Shown here piece by piece: positions 9,415 through 17,737 of a DNA stretch of 64,000 nt. Made by a program: the position numbers and the translations under genes. Numbering within the stretch: the stretch's first letter is position 1; the number at the start of each line of letters is the position of its first letter. The notes under the pieces are model-generated. The model saw only the letters and a list, made by a program, of their open reading frames with translations. It searched no databases and had not been told where the DNA came from. This stretch comes from Aquamicrobium sp. (lineage in GTDB: Bacteria > Pseudomonadota > Alphaproteobacteria > Rhizobiales > Rhizobiaceae), in the NCBI GenBank assembly GCA_019739225.1, contig JAHHDT010000005.1:372001-436000 (forward strand), written 5' to 3'.

Positions 9415-9703
9415 ATGGGGGGCTATGTCTACATTCTTGCATCGCGAAAGCATGGAACGCTCTACACCGGGGGTGACGGCGGACCTCGAACGTCGCATCT
9501 GGCAGCATCGCGAAGGGCTGATGCCGGGCTTTACCCGCAAATACGGTGTCGATCGGCTGGTCTGGTATCGCGACTATGATGACATCCGCGATGCGATCGA
9601 CGACGAGAAGCGCATCAAGAAATGGCGCCGCAAATGGAAGCTCGATCTTGTCGAGGCGATGAACCCGGACTGGAACGATCTCTACGAGATATTGAACGGC
9701 TGA
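9415..9703 (+). pseudogene. GIY-YIG nuclease family gene, frameshifted
   Basis: The 5' part reads MGGYVYILASRKHGTLYTG in one frame. The rest (VTADLERRIWQHREG, FTRKYGVDRLVWYRDYDD, DEKRIKKWRRKWKLDLVE, NPDWNDLY) is in the frame one base over. The switch is in a run of five G at 9469–9473; with four G the protein is continuous and matches the UPF0213/GIY-YIG family at about 95 residues. All landmarks (GYVYIL, the YTGVT segment, RxxxHR, the final WN-LY) are then present. Either the gene is inactivated by a 1-bp insertion, or this is a homopolymer sequencing error. Family B elements flank it on both sides. Confidence 0.85.
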
Positions 9704-9719
9704 GGCGCCGTGCCTCTCC

Positions 9720-9902
9720 ACCGTCATCCCGGCCGACCGAGCTTGCGAGGGAGAGCCGGGACCCATTGGTCCGGAAATCGTCAAGCACGGCCCGCTTCTC
9801 GCCCCGACACGCGCCACCGCAGCCGCAAGCACCCGCCGACCGGCCACACCGCCCATGCTTCCGGATAGCCTGCACTTCGCTTCGGCTTACCGGATGACGG
9901 CG
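9720..9902. repeat. Terminal-inverted-repeat element, family B (copy 2)
   Basis: Begins CCGTCATCCCGGCCGACCGA and ends ACCGGATGACGG, with inner GGGACCCATTGGTCCGGAAA. It fills the gap between the GIY-YIG remnant and the sigma-54-like promoter of the first GNAT gene. Confidence 0.7.
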
Positions 9903-9946
9903 GGGAGGTCGTGGCCCAAACTTAATCTCCTGTCTCCCTTTGGGAC

Positions 9947-9960
9947 GGCACGATCCTTGC
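9947..9960 (+). promoter_or_regulatory. Sigma-54 (RpoN)-type promoter, GNAT gene 1
   Basis: GGCACGATCCTTGC gives the invariant GG and GC dinucleotides separated by 10 bp and matches TGGCAC-N5-TTGC except for the first T. It ends 38 bp before the GNAT start. A near-identical element precedes the second GNAT gene. Confidence 0.65.
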
Positions 9961-9998
9961 AACCCGGTTGCCAAGGGTGAGAATTCGGGGAGATCGCC

Positions 9999-10709
9999 AT
10001 GAGCATGCAAACCACCGTCGGCGACACGGCAACCTCACCGCGTCCCTGGCAGCATCTGGCCGTGCTTCGCGAGCGCGCCCGCGGCCGGTTCAAGCCGACA
10101 CTGCTCACCCGCATCGAGCGATACGGCATCAGGCGCGATCTTTCGGTGCCGCGCGATATGCTCCCCACGCGGGTTCCGATCGCGCTGCGGTCCATGACAC
10201 CCGCCGACGTGAACATATTGTTCCCCGACGATGCGACCGCGCTGTCCCCGAAGGACCAGCAAGAGGTCGTTTGGCGGCGCATGTTCATCGACAAGGCGGG
10301 CATCGCCAACGGCATCGTCGGCGTGGACGAGCGCAACGGCCGGCTGTGCGCGGCGTTGTGGCGGTTCGGGCATTCCGACAACGCGCTCGTGCGACACATC
10401 GGTGGCTTCCCGCATCTCTGCCCCGACGATATTCTCATAGAAGGTCACTACGCGCCGCGTACCTATCGTGGCGTCGGGGTCATGCCGGTGGTGACCGAAA
10501 TGGTGGCCCGCGAGGCGGCCGCCGCCGGTCTGCGCTACATGCACGGCTTCGTCGGCACCCGAAACCGGCCGTCCCTCAAAAGCGCGCGCCGCATCGGTTT
10601 CGAGCCGCATCTGCTGCACACGCGCCGCTTCCGCCTGTTCGGGCTGCTTGTCGACGACCGCTTCGATGTCTTTCCCGACGAAGACCCGCGCCGTCGCTGG
10701 GAACTCTGA
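9999..10709 (+). CDS. GNAT-like N-acetyltransferase, paralogue 1
   Basis: A 236-residue protein with a GNAT-type core in the C-terminal half: an acceptor-side beta strand with HYAPRTYRGVGVMPVV (the place of the acyl-CoA pyrophosphate loop) and the final GFVGTRNRPSLKSARRIGFEP helix-strand common in GNATs. The N-terminal 70 residues (RARGRFKPTLLTRIERYGIRRDL) are basic and shared only with the paralogue. It is roughly half to two-thirds identical to the next gene over its whole length. GGGGAGATC precedes the ATG. Its own sigma-54-like promoter suggests nitrogen- or stress-linked expression. The substrate is unknown. Confidence 0.75.
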   Translation: MSMQTTVGDTATSPRPWQHLAVLRERARGRFKPTLLTRIERYGIRRDLSVPRDMLPTRVPIALRSMTPADVNILFPDDATALSPKDQQEVVWRRMFIDKAGIANGIVGVDERNGRLCAALWRFGHSDNALVRHIGGFPHLCPDDILIEGHYAPRTYRGVGVMPVVTEMVAREAAAAGLRYMHGFVGTRNRPSLKSARRIGFEPHLLHTRRFRLFGLLVDDRFDVFPDEDPRRRWEL

Positions 10710-10716
10710 TGTCCGC

Positions 10717-10735
10717 CCGTCCCGCAACGGGACGG
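10717..10735. repeat. Short perfect inverted repeat overlapping a promoter
   Basis: CCGTCCCG and CGGGACGG are separated by CAA. It begins 7 bp after the first GNAT stop and overlaps the GG of the second sigma-54-like promoter. It may act as a weak terminator hairpin or a protein-binding site. Confidence 0.5.
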
Positions 10736-10747
10736 CACGGAAGTTGC
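10734..10747 (+). promoter_or_regulatory. Sigma-54 (RpoN)-type promoter, GNAT gene 2
   Basis: GGCACGGAAGTTGC has GG-N10-GC spacing and shares the GGGACGGCACG upstream sequence with the promoter of the first GNAT gene. It ends 44 bp before the second start. Two paralogous genes each retaining this motif supports function. Confidence 0.65.
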
Positions 10748-10791
10748 TTAGGCTTCGAAAGGGGCATGAAACGATCCCCGGAGGAACCGTC

Positions 10792-11502
10792 ATGAGCATG
10801 GACACCGCCAAGTCACTGAACGGCAAATCGACCGACATTCTCCATACGCTCGATCATCTCGGGCAACGCATTCGCGGCCGGCTGAAGCCGACCCTCGTCG
10901 CGCGTACCGTGCGCTACGGGCTTCGCCGCGACCTCGCGGCGCCGCTGGAGCATGTCAGCGCCAAGATCCCGATCTCGTCGCGCCGCATGACCCAGGCCGA
11001 CATCGACATCATGCTGCCGGAGGACGCCTCCGCGCTGCCGCCTGCCGATCAGCTCGAGGTCAAGTGGCGCCGCCTCTTCCTCGACAAGGCCGGCATCGCC
11101 AACGGCTTCGTCGCCGTCGACGAGCGCGACGGCTCGCCCTGCTACATGCAGTGGCTGTTCGGCCGTACCGAAGCCGACATCGTCGCCGATCTCGGCGGCT
11201 TCCCGCGCTTCGGCCGGGACGAGGCTCTGCTCGAATGCGCCTATACGCCGCCAAGCCATCGTGGGCTCGGCATCATGTCGGCGGCGATGGCGCTGTTCGC
11301 CGAGCACGCGACCGATTTCGGCGCACGCTACGTGCACACCTTCGTCGGCACCGAAAACATACCGTCGCTGAAGGGATGCAGGCGTGCCGGCTTCGACCCG
11401 CACATGCTGCACACCCGCCGCTTCCGGCTGTTCGGCCTGCTGCGCGACGACACATTCGACGTGATGGCCGACGACGACCCGCGCCGCCGCTGGGAGATGT
11501 GA
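10792..11502 (+). CDS. GNAT-like N-acetyltransferase, paralogue 2
   Basis: A 236-residue paralogue of the preceding gene. Shared segments include GRLKPTLVARTVRYGLRRDL, the DKAGIANGFVAVDERDG strand, PSHRGLGIMSAAMALFAEHA (acyl-CoA loop position), FVGTENIPSLKGCRRAGFDP and the nearly identical tail HTRRFRLFGLLRDDTFDV…DPRRRWEM. The start has a CCGGAGGAACC site. It is separated from paralogue 1 by 82 bp with its own promoter, so it is not a simple operon partner. It could form a heteromer with the paralogue or acylate a different substrate; neither is shown by sequence. Confidence 0.75.
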   Translation: MSMDTAKSLNGKSTDILHTLDHLGQRIRGRLKPTLVARTVRYGLRRDLAAPLEHVSAKIPISSRRMTQADIDIMLPEDASALPPADQLEVKWRRLFLDKAGIANGFVAVDERDGSPCYMQWLFGRTEADIVADLGGFPRFGRDEALLECAYTPPSHRGLGIMSAAMALFAEHATDFGARYVHTFVGTENIPSLKGCRRAGFDPHMLHTRRFRLFGLLRDDTFDVMADDDPRRRWEM

Positions 11503-11513
11503 CCGAAAGGCGA

Positions 11514-12383
11514 TCAGACGCTGCGAAGCACCTTGATGACGGCGGTATGGTCCTCGGCACCGTGCCCCGCGTCCGATGCGCGGCGGAAAATATCGGCAGC
11601 CAGCGCCGGAAAAGCAGTTCCAACCCCGAGATCGCCGGATGCCTCCAGCAATCGGGCGATATCGGCGCCGGCTGTGCCGATCGTGCTTTCGGGATCTTCG
11701 AAGCGATCCATCGCGATTACGCTTCCCATGTGCCGCATGTCCTCGGCGAAGGCAGGAGCAAGCCCCGCCATTGTCTCACCGAACATGGCGGGATCGATCC
11801 CTTCGGCTTCGCAGATCGCCGCGCCCTGATTGAAGCCGAGCCAATGGCCGGCGAAGTAGGCGAGGCCCGCGTTGAACCGCGCCGAGGCGTGGCCGATGTC
11901 GGTTCCCAAATAGGTGACGCTTCCGGCGAGCAGACCCAGCAGGGATTCGGCTTGCCGAAAGGTGGCCTGCGGGCCGACGACGGTGATCGCCGCTTCAGCT
12001 CCGCCGATGTGGCGTGGCCAGGCGGCAATCGCGCCATCGAGGTAGTCGGCGCCGCGGTCGCGAACCCAGGCGTCAAGCGCCCGTGCCTGCTTGGGTGTCC
12101 CAGAGGTGAGCTGGATGACGAGCCGGCCGGCCAATGCGCCGGCAACGTCGTCTGCACCCAGTACCTCGGCGGTTGCCGTGTAATCCGTCAGGCAGGCTAC
12201 CACAACCGGACTGGCAGCAACGGCAACTCCCGCTGAGGCAGCCGCTACACCTCCTAGGCTTTCGAGCTGCGCGGTTCTGGCCGGGCTTCGGTTCCACACC
12301 GTGACCGTCTTTCCTGCTAGCAAAAATGCACGAGCCAGCGCGCTACCCATATTGCCGAGGCCGATCACGGTTACGTCGCTCAT
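11514..12383 (-). CDS. NAD(P)-dependent beta-hydroxyacid dehydrogenase / imine reductase-like protein
   Basis: A 289-residue protein. The N-terminal Rossmann fold begins MSDVTVIGLGNMGSALARAF and is followed by VWNRSPAR, which suggests NADPH preference (Arg after the second strand). The helical C-terminal domain fits the 6-phosphogluconate dehydrogenase-like/imine reductase group (IGHASARFNAGLAYFAGHW). GGAGAAAATCA lies before the ATG. A TetR-type gene diverges from it across 77 bp that include a 27-bp palindrome, so the TetR protein probably controls this enzyme. The substrate is unknown. Confidence 0.8.
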   Translation of the reverse strand: MSDVTVIGLGNMGSALARAFLLAGKTVTVWNRSPARTAQLESLGGVAAASAGVAVAASPVVVACLTDYTATAEVLGADDVAGALAGRLVIQLTSGTPKQARALDAWVRDRGADYLDGAIAAWPRHIGGAEAAITVVGPQATFRQAESLLGLLAGSVTYLGTDIGHASARFNAGLAYFAGHWLGFNQGAAICEAEGIDPAMFGETMAGLAPAFAEDMRHMGSVIAMDRFEDPESTIGTAGADIARLLEASGDLGVGTAFPALAADIFRRASDAGHGAEDHTAVIKVLRSV

Positions 12384-12409
12384 TGATTTTCTCCAGTTGG
12401 AACTATAGG

Positions 12410-12436
12410 CTACGATATGTAACTTACAATTTGTAG
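12410..12436. promoter_or_regulatory. Palindromic operator between reductase and TetR genes
   Basis: A 27-bp imperfect palindrome running from CTACGATATGTAAC to TTACAATTTGTAG, centred between the divergent starts. Ten of the thirteen outer base pairs are symmetric. Its position and size fit a TetR-family dimer site. Confidence 0.55.
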
Positions 12437-12460
12437 GTTTCAAGAAGGAGGTGAACCGCC

Positions 12461-13036
12461 TTGAAGCTGCCGAAGGCCGAGCGTCGCGATCAACTGCTTG
12501 CGGTAGCGATGACGATCGTTCGCGAAGAAGGGGCTGACGCGCTCACCCTGGGCACGCTGGCGACAAGGGCCGGCGTCAGCAGACCGATCGCGTACGATCA
12601 CTTTTCGACGCGTCCCCGGTTGCTTCTCGCGCTCTTCCAGCAATTGGAGGACCGCTACATCCAGTCGTTACGAACCGCGCTCGCCGCTGTGCCAGGCCGT
12701 CTGTATTCGGTCGCCGACGTGATGAGCAGCGCCTACTTCAACTGTCATGCCGAAATGGGTCCGGAAGGTCCATCCATCTCGGCAGCGCTCAAAGGCAACG
12801 CCGAAATGGCCCGGCGTCAGCAGGCGATGATCGATGAGTATGTCGATCTGATGCGCGATGCGTTGCGGCCCTTCGCATCTGTTGACGATGAACGGCTACG
12901 CCTCATCTGCAACGGCCTGCTCGGCGCGGCCGAGGCCATGGCGCGCGAAGTGCACGCCGGGCGCAGCTCCACAGCCGCCGCCACGAGCGCGTGGTCTTCC
13001 CTCATCGTCAGAAGCGTCGCAAAGCCTTCGAGCTGA
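12461..13036 (+). CDS. TetR-family transcriptional regulator
   Basis: A 191-residue protein with an N-terminal TetR helix-turn-helix (residues about 8–55: RRDQLLAVAMTIVREEGADAL, LGTLATRAGVSRPIAYDHFS). It is followed by an all-helical ligand-binding region. Translation appears to start at TTG, because a strong AAGGAGGTG site lies 8 nt ahead and no ATG fits the family N-terminus. It is divergent from the NAD(P)-dependent reductase gene and probably represses it and itself through the shared 27-bp palindrome. The ligand is unknown. Confidence 0.87.
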   Translation: MKLPKAERRDQLLAVAMTIVREEGADALTLGTLATRAGVSRPIAYDHFSTRPRLLLALFQQLEDRYIQSLRTALAAVPGRLYSVADVMSSAYFNCHAEMGPEGPSISAALKGNAEMARRQQAMIDEYVDLMRDALRPFASVDDERLRLICNGLLGAAEAMAREVHAGRSSTAAATSAWSSLIVRSVAKPSS

Positions 13037-13067
13037 CAGGCTGCAGGAAACGGCTACGCGTCCGCGT

Positions 13068-13937
13068 CTAGTCCTCGTCCACGCTCTGCGTCGCCCGGAA
13101 CGGATGGGCGGGATAGACGCCGAGGATACGGACCTCGCGGGAGAAGAACGCCAGTTCTTTCAGCGCCTGGGCGACGTTCTTGTCGTCCGGGTGGCCCTCG
13201 ATGTCGGCGTAAAACTGCGTCGAGAAGAACTTGCCGCCGAGCTGGTAGCTCTCCAGCTTGGTCATGTTGACACCGTTGGTGGCAAAGCCTCCCATCGCCT
13301 TGTAGAGCGCGGCGGGGATGTTGTGTACGCGGTAAACGAAGGTCGTCATCATGAGCTGGTCGGGATCGACGCGCGGCGCCCAGCTCTTTTCCTTCGACAG
13401 AACGACGAAACGGGTGACGTTGTTTTCGGCGTCCTCGACATTCTCGGCCAGGATGTCGAGCCCGTAGAGCGACGAGGCCAGGCGCGGCGCGAGCGCTGCC
13501 CAGCTCCGGTTGCCCTCTTCGGCCACCAGACGCGCGGCCCCCGCCGTATCGCCCGCCACGACCGGCTTCCAGCGATGGCGGCGAATCACCTTGCGGCACT
13601 GGCCGAGCGCGTGGATATGGCTGTGGACCGACTTGATCTCCTCCATCTTCACCCCCGGCAGCACCATGAGCTGGAAGTGGATGGGCAGGAAATATTCCGC
13701 GACGATGTGCAGCCGCGATTCAGGCAGCAGGTAGTGGATGTCGGCTACGCGGCCCGCCAGCGTGTTCTCGATCGGGATCATGGCGAGGTCGGCCTTGCCG
13801 CTCTCCACCGCGTTGAACGCATCCTCGAAGGTCGGGCACGGCATCGGCTCCATGTCGGGATACATGTCGCGGCAGGCGGTGTCGGAGTTCGCCCCCGGTT
13901 CGCCCTGGAAGGAAATCCTGTTCGTCTTTGCAATCAT
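13068..13937 (-). CDS. pheA: Prephenate dehydratase
   Basis: A 289-residue monofunctional enzyme converting prephenate to phenylpyruvate for phenylalanine synthesis. The catalytic domain starts [21 protein letters not shown], contains the [11 protein letters not shown] segment, and carries the conserved Thr-Arg-Phe (NVTRFVVL). A C-terminal ACT domain ([39 protein letters not shown]) should give feedback control by phenylalanine. No chorismate mutase domain is present. The start overlaps the kdsB stop by 4 bp (ATGA), so it is translated from the kdsB transcript. Confidence 0.95.
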   Translation of the reverse strand: MIAKTNRISFQGEPGANSDTACRDMYPDMEPMPCPTFEDAFNAVESGKADLAMIPIENTLAGRVADIHYLLPESRLHIVAEYFLPIHFQLMVLPGVKMEEIKSVHSHIHALGQCRKVIRRHRWKPVVAGDTAGAARLVAEEGNRSWAALAPRLASSLYGLDILAENVEDAENNVTRFVVLSKEKSWAPRVDPDQLMMTTFVYRVHNIPAALYKAMGGFATNGVNMTKLESYQLGGKFFSTQFYADIEGHPDDKNVAQALKELAFFSREVRILGVYPAHPFRATQSVDED

Positions 13938-14674
13938 TTCGGCAGGCCTTGTGAAATCAATGTGCGGGCGCGTTCGAGGTCGCGCGGCGTGTCGACGCCC
14001 AGCGGCACGGCATCGACGATGCGCGCGTCGATGCGCATTCCGGCTTCCAGCGCCCGAAGCTGCTCGAGCTTCTCGCGCTTCTCCAGCGTTGAAGGTTGCA
14101 GGGCGACGAAGCGTGCAATTGCTGCGCGGCGATAGGCGTAGAGACCGACATGGTGGTAGTGCGGCCCCTCGCCCCAGGGCGCGGTCGCGCGCGTGAAATA
14201 GAGCGCGCGCAGGCGCCCCGGCTCGACCGGCGAGCCGACGATCTTCACGACGTTCGGGTCGGTTCGCTCCTCGTCATGGGTGATCTCGACGCCGAGCGTG
14301 GCGATGTCGACGGAGGGGTCCGCCAGCGGCTCGAGTGCCGCGCGCACGATGCGCGGCTCGACGGTCGGCAGATCGCCCTGCACGTTGACGACGGTCTCGA
14401 CCTTTCCGTCCGGGTCCAATATCCGCAGCGCCTCGAAGATGCGGTCCGAGCCCGACTGGTGGTCGCCGTCGGTCATCACCGCCTCGTGTCCGCTGGCCAC
14501 GACCGCATCGCGAATCTCGGCCGAATCGGTTGCGACAACCACGCGCCCCACGCCGCTTTTCACCGCCCGGTCTGCAACGTGCGCGATCATCGGGCGGCCG
14601 CAAATGTCTGCGAGCGGCTTGCCCGGCAGACGGGTCGCCGCCATGCGCGCGGGGATCAGGACAAGGATGGACAT
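13934..14674 (-). CDS. kdsB: 3-deoxy-manno-octulosonate cytidylyltransferase
   Basis: A 246-residue enzyme activating Kdo as CMP-Kdo for lipopolysaccharide core synthesis. Visible family motifs are [24 protein letters not shown] near the N-terminus, [28 protein letters not shown], and [18 protein letters not shown]. The ATG before [10 protein letters not shown] was chosen; the frame is open 13 codons further but those residues do not fit the family. It is co-transcribed with pheA and divergent from the cytochrome c gene, a common arrangement in Rhizobiales. Confidence 0.95.
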   Translation of the reverse strand: MSILVLIPARMAATRLPGKPLADICGRPMIAHVADRAVKSGVGRVVVATDSAEIRDAVVASGHEAVMTDGDHQSGSDRIFEALRILDPDGKVETVVNVQGDLPTVEPRIVRAALEPLADPSVDIATLGVEITHDEERTDPNVVKIVGSPVEPGRLRALYFTRATAPWGEGPHYHHVGLYAYRRAAIARFVALQPSTLEKREKLEQLRALEAGMRIDARIVDAVPLGVDTPRDLERARTLISQGLPK

Positions 14675-14885
14675 GGCTGGGAAACGGGTCTCCGGCGCGA
14701 ATGGCGAGGGCATTCCCGAGTGGCAAAAGGTCTCACTGGGAAGTGCCCTTATATGTGTTGCAAGGACCGAGCAAAAGACCTAGTTTCCGCGCGATTTCAC
14801 CGGCATCTACCGCACGGGGGATGTGGCTTGCGCACGAGAAGGGGGCAAGCCCGACGGAGCGGTCGGACAAGGGAGCCTCGGATAG

Positions 14886-15707
14886 ATGATGGATTCGTTT
14901 GAACTCAACAAGCTGATCGGCGCGTTTCTCGCGGTGGCGTTCGTGGTCTTTTCGGTCAGCATTGTGTCCGATTCCATCTTCGCTACCCACGCACCGGAAA
15001 ACCCCGGCTACGCCATCGAGGTGGTGGAGCAGGAAGCGGGCGGCGCGGAACCGGCCGAGGCGGGCCCGTCGATCGCCGAGCTGCTGCAGACGGCAGACGC
15101 CGCCGCCGGCGAGTCGGCCTTCCGCAAGTGCCAGGCCTGCCACACGCCCGACGAAGGCGGCGCCAACAAGGTCGGCCCCAACCTGTGGGACATCGTCAAC
15201 CGGCCCGTCGCCTCGCATGAAGGCTTCAGCTACTCGGCCGGCATGCGCGAATTCGCAGCCGACGGCACCGTGTGGGACTACGATCACCTGAGCGAATTCC
15301 TGAAGGCGCCGCGCTCCTACGTCTCCGGCACCGCCATGGCATTTGCCGGCATAAAGAACCCGGAAGAAGAAGCCAACCTGATCGCCTATCTGCGCACGCT
15401 CTCCAGCGATCCGGCTCCGCTGCCGGAAGTCGCGGCCGAAGAGGAAGCGCCGGCCGAGGATGCGGCAGCACCCGCCGCCGAAGGCGAAGCCGCCCCGGCG
15501 GCAGGGGAGGACGCTGCTCCAGCCGAGGATCAGGACGCTGCTCCTGCCGACGAACAGGAAGCCGCTCCTGCCGACGAGCAGACTGCCCCGGCTGAAGAGA
15601 CCGAGGCCGAGCCGGCCCAGCCGGAAACGCCCGGTGACGGCAGCGCCGCCTCGCCGGAAACCGACGCTGGTTCGCAGAGCGGTGAGACGCCCCCTCAGCA
15701 ACAATGA
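14886..15707 (+). CDS. Membrane-anchored class I cytochrome c with acidic Ala/Pro tail (CycM-like)
   Basis: A 273-residue protein. An uncleaved N-terminal anchor (residues about 12–29) is followed by a cytochrome c domain with the heme site CQACH at 82–86 and probable axial Met151 in GTAMAFAG. This fits CycM-type cytochromes that carry electrons from the bc1 complex to the aa3 oxidase. The cytochrome domain ends near residue 175. The remaining roughly 95 residues are an Ala/Pro/Glu-rich low-complexity tail with repeats such as EAAPADEQ and DAAPAED; CycM homologues usually stop near 180–190 residues. It is divergent from kdsB, and a clear terminator follows 24 bp after the stop. Confidence 0.88.
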   Translation: MMDSFELNKLIGAFLAVAFVVFSVSIVSDSIFATHAPENPGYAIEVVEQEAGGAEPAEAGPSIAELLQTADAAAGESAFRKCQACHTPDEGGANKVGPNLWDIVNRPVASHEGFSYSAGMREFAADGTVWDYDHLSEFLKAPRSYVSGTAMAFAGIKNPEEEANLIAYLRTLSSDPAPLPEVAAEEEAPAEDAAAPAAEGEAAPAAGEDAAPAEDQDAAPADEQEAAPADEQTAPAEETEAEPAQPETPGDGSAASPETDAGSQSGETPPQQQ

Positions 15708-15731
15708 CAAAGATGTAATCTCAGCATCACG

Positions 15732-15759
15732 AAAAAGCCGGGTTTCGCCCGGCTTTTTT
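15732..15759 (+). terminator. Rho-independent terminator after cytochrome c gene
   Basis: AAAAAGCCGGG and CCCGGCTTTTTT form a stem with a 5-nt loop, followed directly by T residues. It ends the cytochrome c transcript before the yej operon. Confidence 0.9.
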
Positions 15760-15859
15760 GTTAATCTGCGGCGCGCGGAAACTTGCCTGCGCAGGGTTTT
15801 CATATGCGCCGCAGAGGCTAGTTTAGGAATTCGTGGACCACACGCTGAATGAGGATGGC

Positions 15860-17737
15860 ATGGGATTGAAGCGCTTTCGCACTCTGGCTCTTTCGATGAT
15901 CGCCACGGCCGCGCTGACCGGCGCGGCCGGAGCGCAGGAGGAACCGGAATGGCGCACAACCTCGTCGCTGATCAGCGAGGCAGCCGAGACCGAGACGTTT
16001 GAGCGCTACGACCACGTCAACCCCGATGCGCCCAAGGGCGGCACGCTGAACACGGTGACGTCCGGCACATTCGACAGCTTCAATCCGTTCATCGTGCGCG
16101 GCACGGCGGCGGCCGGCCTAAACTATTTCGGCGGCCTGCTGTGGGAAACGCTGATGCAGCAGTCGATCGCCGATCCCGGCACCAGTCATGCGCTGATCGC
16201 CGAGGCCTTCAAATATCCTGACGACTATTCGTCCGCGACCTACCGGATCGACCCCGATGCGCGCTGGCATGACGGAGAGCCGATCACCGCGGAGGATGTC
16301 GTCTGGTCGTTCGACATGCTCAAGCAGCACAGCCAGACCCACAATCGCTACTACGTCAACGTCACCGAAGCGGTCGCGCTGTCCGACCACGAGGTCGAGT
16401 TCAAGTTCGATCAGGCCGGGAACCGCGAGCTGCCGCACATCATGGGCGACCTGCCCATCCTGCCCAAGCACTGGTGGGAGGGTGAGAACGCGCAGGGCCA
16501 GAAGCGCGACTTCACCCAGCCGACGCTGGAGCCGCCGCTCGGCTCCGGCCCCTACCAGATCGAGACCTTCCGTCCCGGTGCCGACATCACCTGGAAGCGC
16601 GTCGAGGACTACTGGGCGGAAAATCTGCCGGTGAATGTCGGTCGCTACAATTTCGACCGGCGCAAATACACCTACATCCAGGACGAAAACGCCGCCTGGC
16701 AGGCGTTCACCAAGGGCGGGCTGCACGACATCCGCCTTGAAAATCGCGCGTCGCGCTGGGCGTCGGAATATAACTTCCCCGCCTTCGAGCGCGGCGACGT
16801 GCTCAAGCGCACATACGAAACCACCTCGGGCGAACCGATGCAGGGCTTTGCGCTCAACACGCGGCGCCCGCAGTTCCAGGACAGGCGGGTGCGCGAGGCG
16901 CTGACCCTCGCCTACGATTTCGAAAGCCTCAACCGCGTTCAGTTCCACGGGCTCTACGCGCGCACCGACAGCTTCTTCGAAGGTGGCGAACTGGCGTCGA
17001 GTGGCCTGCCCGAGGGGCTGGAGCTCGAAATCCTCGAAACCGTCCGCGACGAGGTTCCGCCGGAGGTCTTCACCGAGGAGTTCAAACTGCCGGTCTATGA
17101 CAGCCGCGAGGCCCAGCGCGACCACCTTCGCCGCGCCTCGCAACTGCTCGCCGAGGCGGGCTGGCGCCAGCAGGGCAGGCAGCTGGTCAACGAGAAGGGC
17201 GAGCCTTTCCGCATCGAGTTTCTCTCCTTCAATCCCGACAGCGAGCGCCTCACCGGCCCCTATATCAACACGCTGCGGCGGCTGGGCATCGATGCCTCGC
17301 TTCGCATCGTCGACAGCAGCCAGTATGTAAACCGGGTTCGCGACTACGACTTCGACGTCATCACCGGCCTGATGATGCAGTCGCAGTCTCCCGGCAACGA
17401 GCAGCGGGAATATTGGGGGTCGGAAGCCGCCGACCTCCCCGACACCCGCAACTATGCCGGCATCAAGGATCCTGCCGTCGACAAGCTCATCGAGCGTGTC
17501 ATCTTCGCCAAAGACCGCGAAGAGCTGATCGCGGCCACCCACGCCCTCGATCGTGTTCTCCTCTGGGGCTACTACTACGTGCCGCAGTTCCACAATTCCG
17601 AGGTGTGGGTCGCCTACTGGAACAAATTCGGCATCCCCGAAGAACAGCCCTCCTATGTCGGCGTGGACATCGAATCATGGTGGATCCGTCCCGACCAGGA
17701 AAAGGCGATCGAGCGCAGCTTCGAGGAGACGCAATGA
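15860..17737 (+). CDS. yejA: YejA-type oligopeptide/microcin C-like ABC transporter binding protein 1 (Sec signal)
   Basis: A 625-residue family 5 extracellular solute-binding protein. A Sec signal peptide (MGLKRFRTLALSMIATAALT, cleavage near AAGAQ) precedes the mature protein. YejA-like features include YDHVNPDAPKGGTLNT, IDPDARWHDGEPITAEDVVWSF, LPPHWW-type PILPKHWWEG and LGSGPYQIETF. The ATG chosen has a GAGGATGGC site; a GTG 9 codons upstream lacks one. Its stop overlaps the next gene by 4 bp. In enterobacteria YejABEF imports microcin C and peptides; in rhizobia and Brucella it is linked to tolerance of host antimicrobial peptides. Confidence 0.92.
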   Translation: MGLKRFRTLALSMIATAALTGAAGAQEEPEWRTTSSLISEAAETETFERYDHVNPDAPKGGTLNTVTSGTFDSFNPFIVRGTAAAGLNYFGGLLWETLMQQSIADPGTSHALIAEAFKYPDDYSSATYRIDPDARWHDGEPITAEDVVWSFDMLKQHSQTHNRYYVNVTEAVALSDHEVEFKFDQAGNRELPHIMGDLPILPKHWWEGENAQGQKRDFTQPTLEPPLGSGPYQIETFRPGADITWKRVEDYWAENLPVNVGRYNFDRRKYTYIQDENAAWQAFTKGGLHDIRLENRASRWASEYNFPAFERGDVLKRTYETTSGEPMQGFALNTRRPQFQDRRVREALTLAYDFESLNRVQFHGLYARTDSFFEGGELASSGLPEGLELEILETVRDEVPPEVFTEEFKLPVYDSREAQRDHLRRASQLLAEAGWRQQGRQLVNEKGEPFRIEFLSFNPDSERLTGPYINTLRRLGIDASLRIVDSSQYVNRVRDYDFDVITGLMMQSQSPGNEQREYWGSEAADLPDTRNYAGIKDPAVDKLIERVIFAKDREELIAATHALDRVLLWGYYYVPQFHNSEVWVAYWNKFGIPEEQPSYVGVDIESWWIRPDQEKAIERSFEETQ

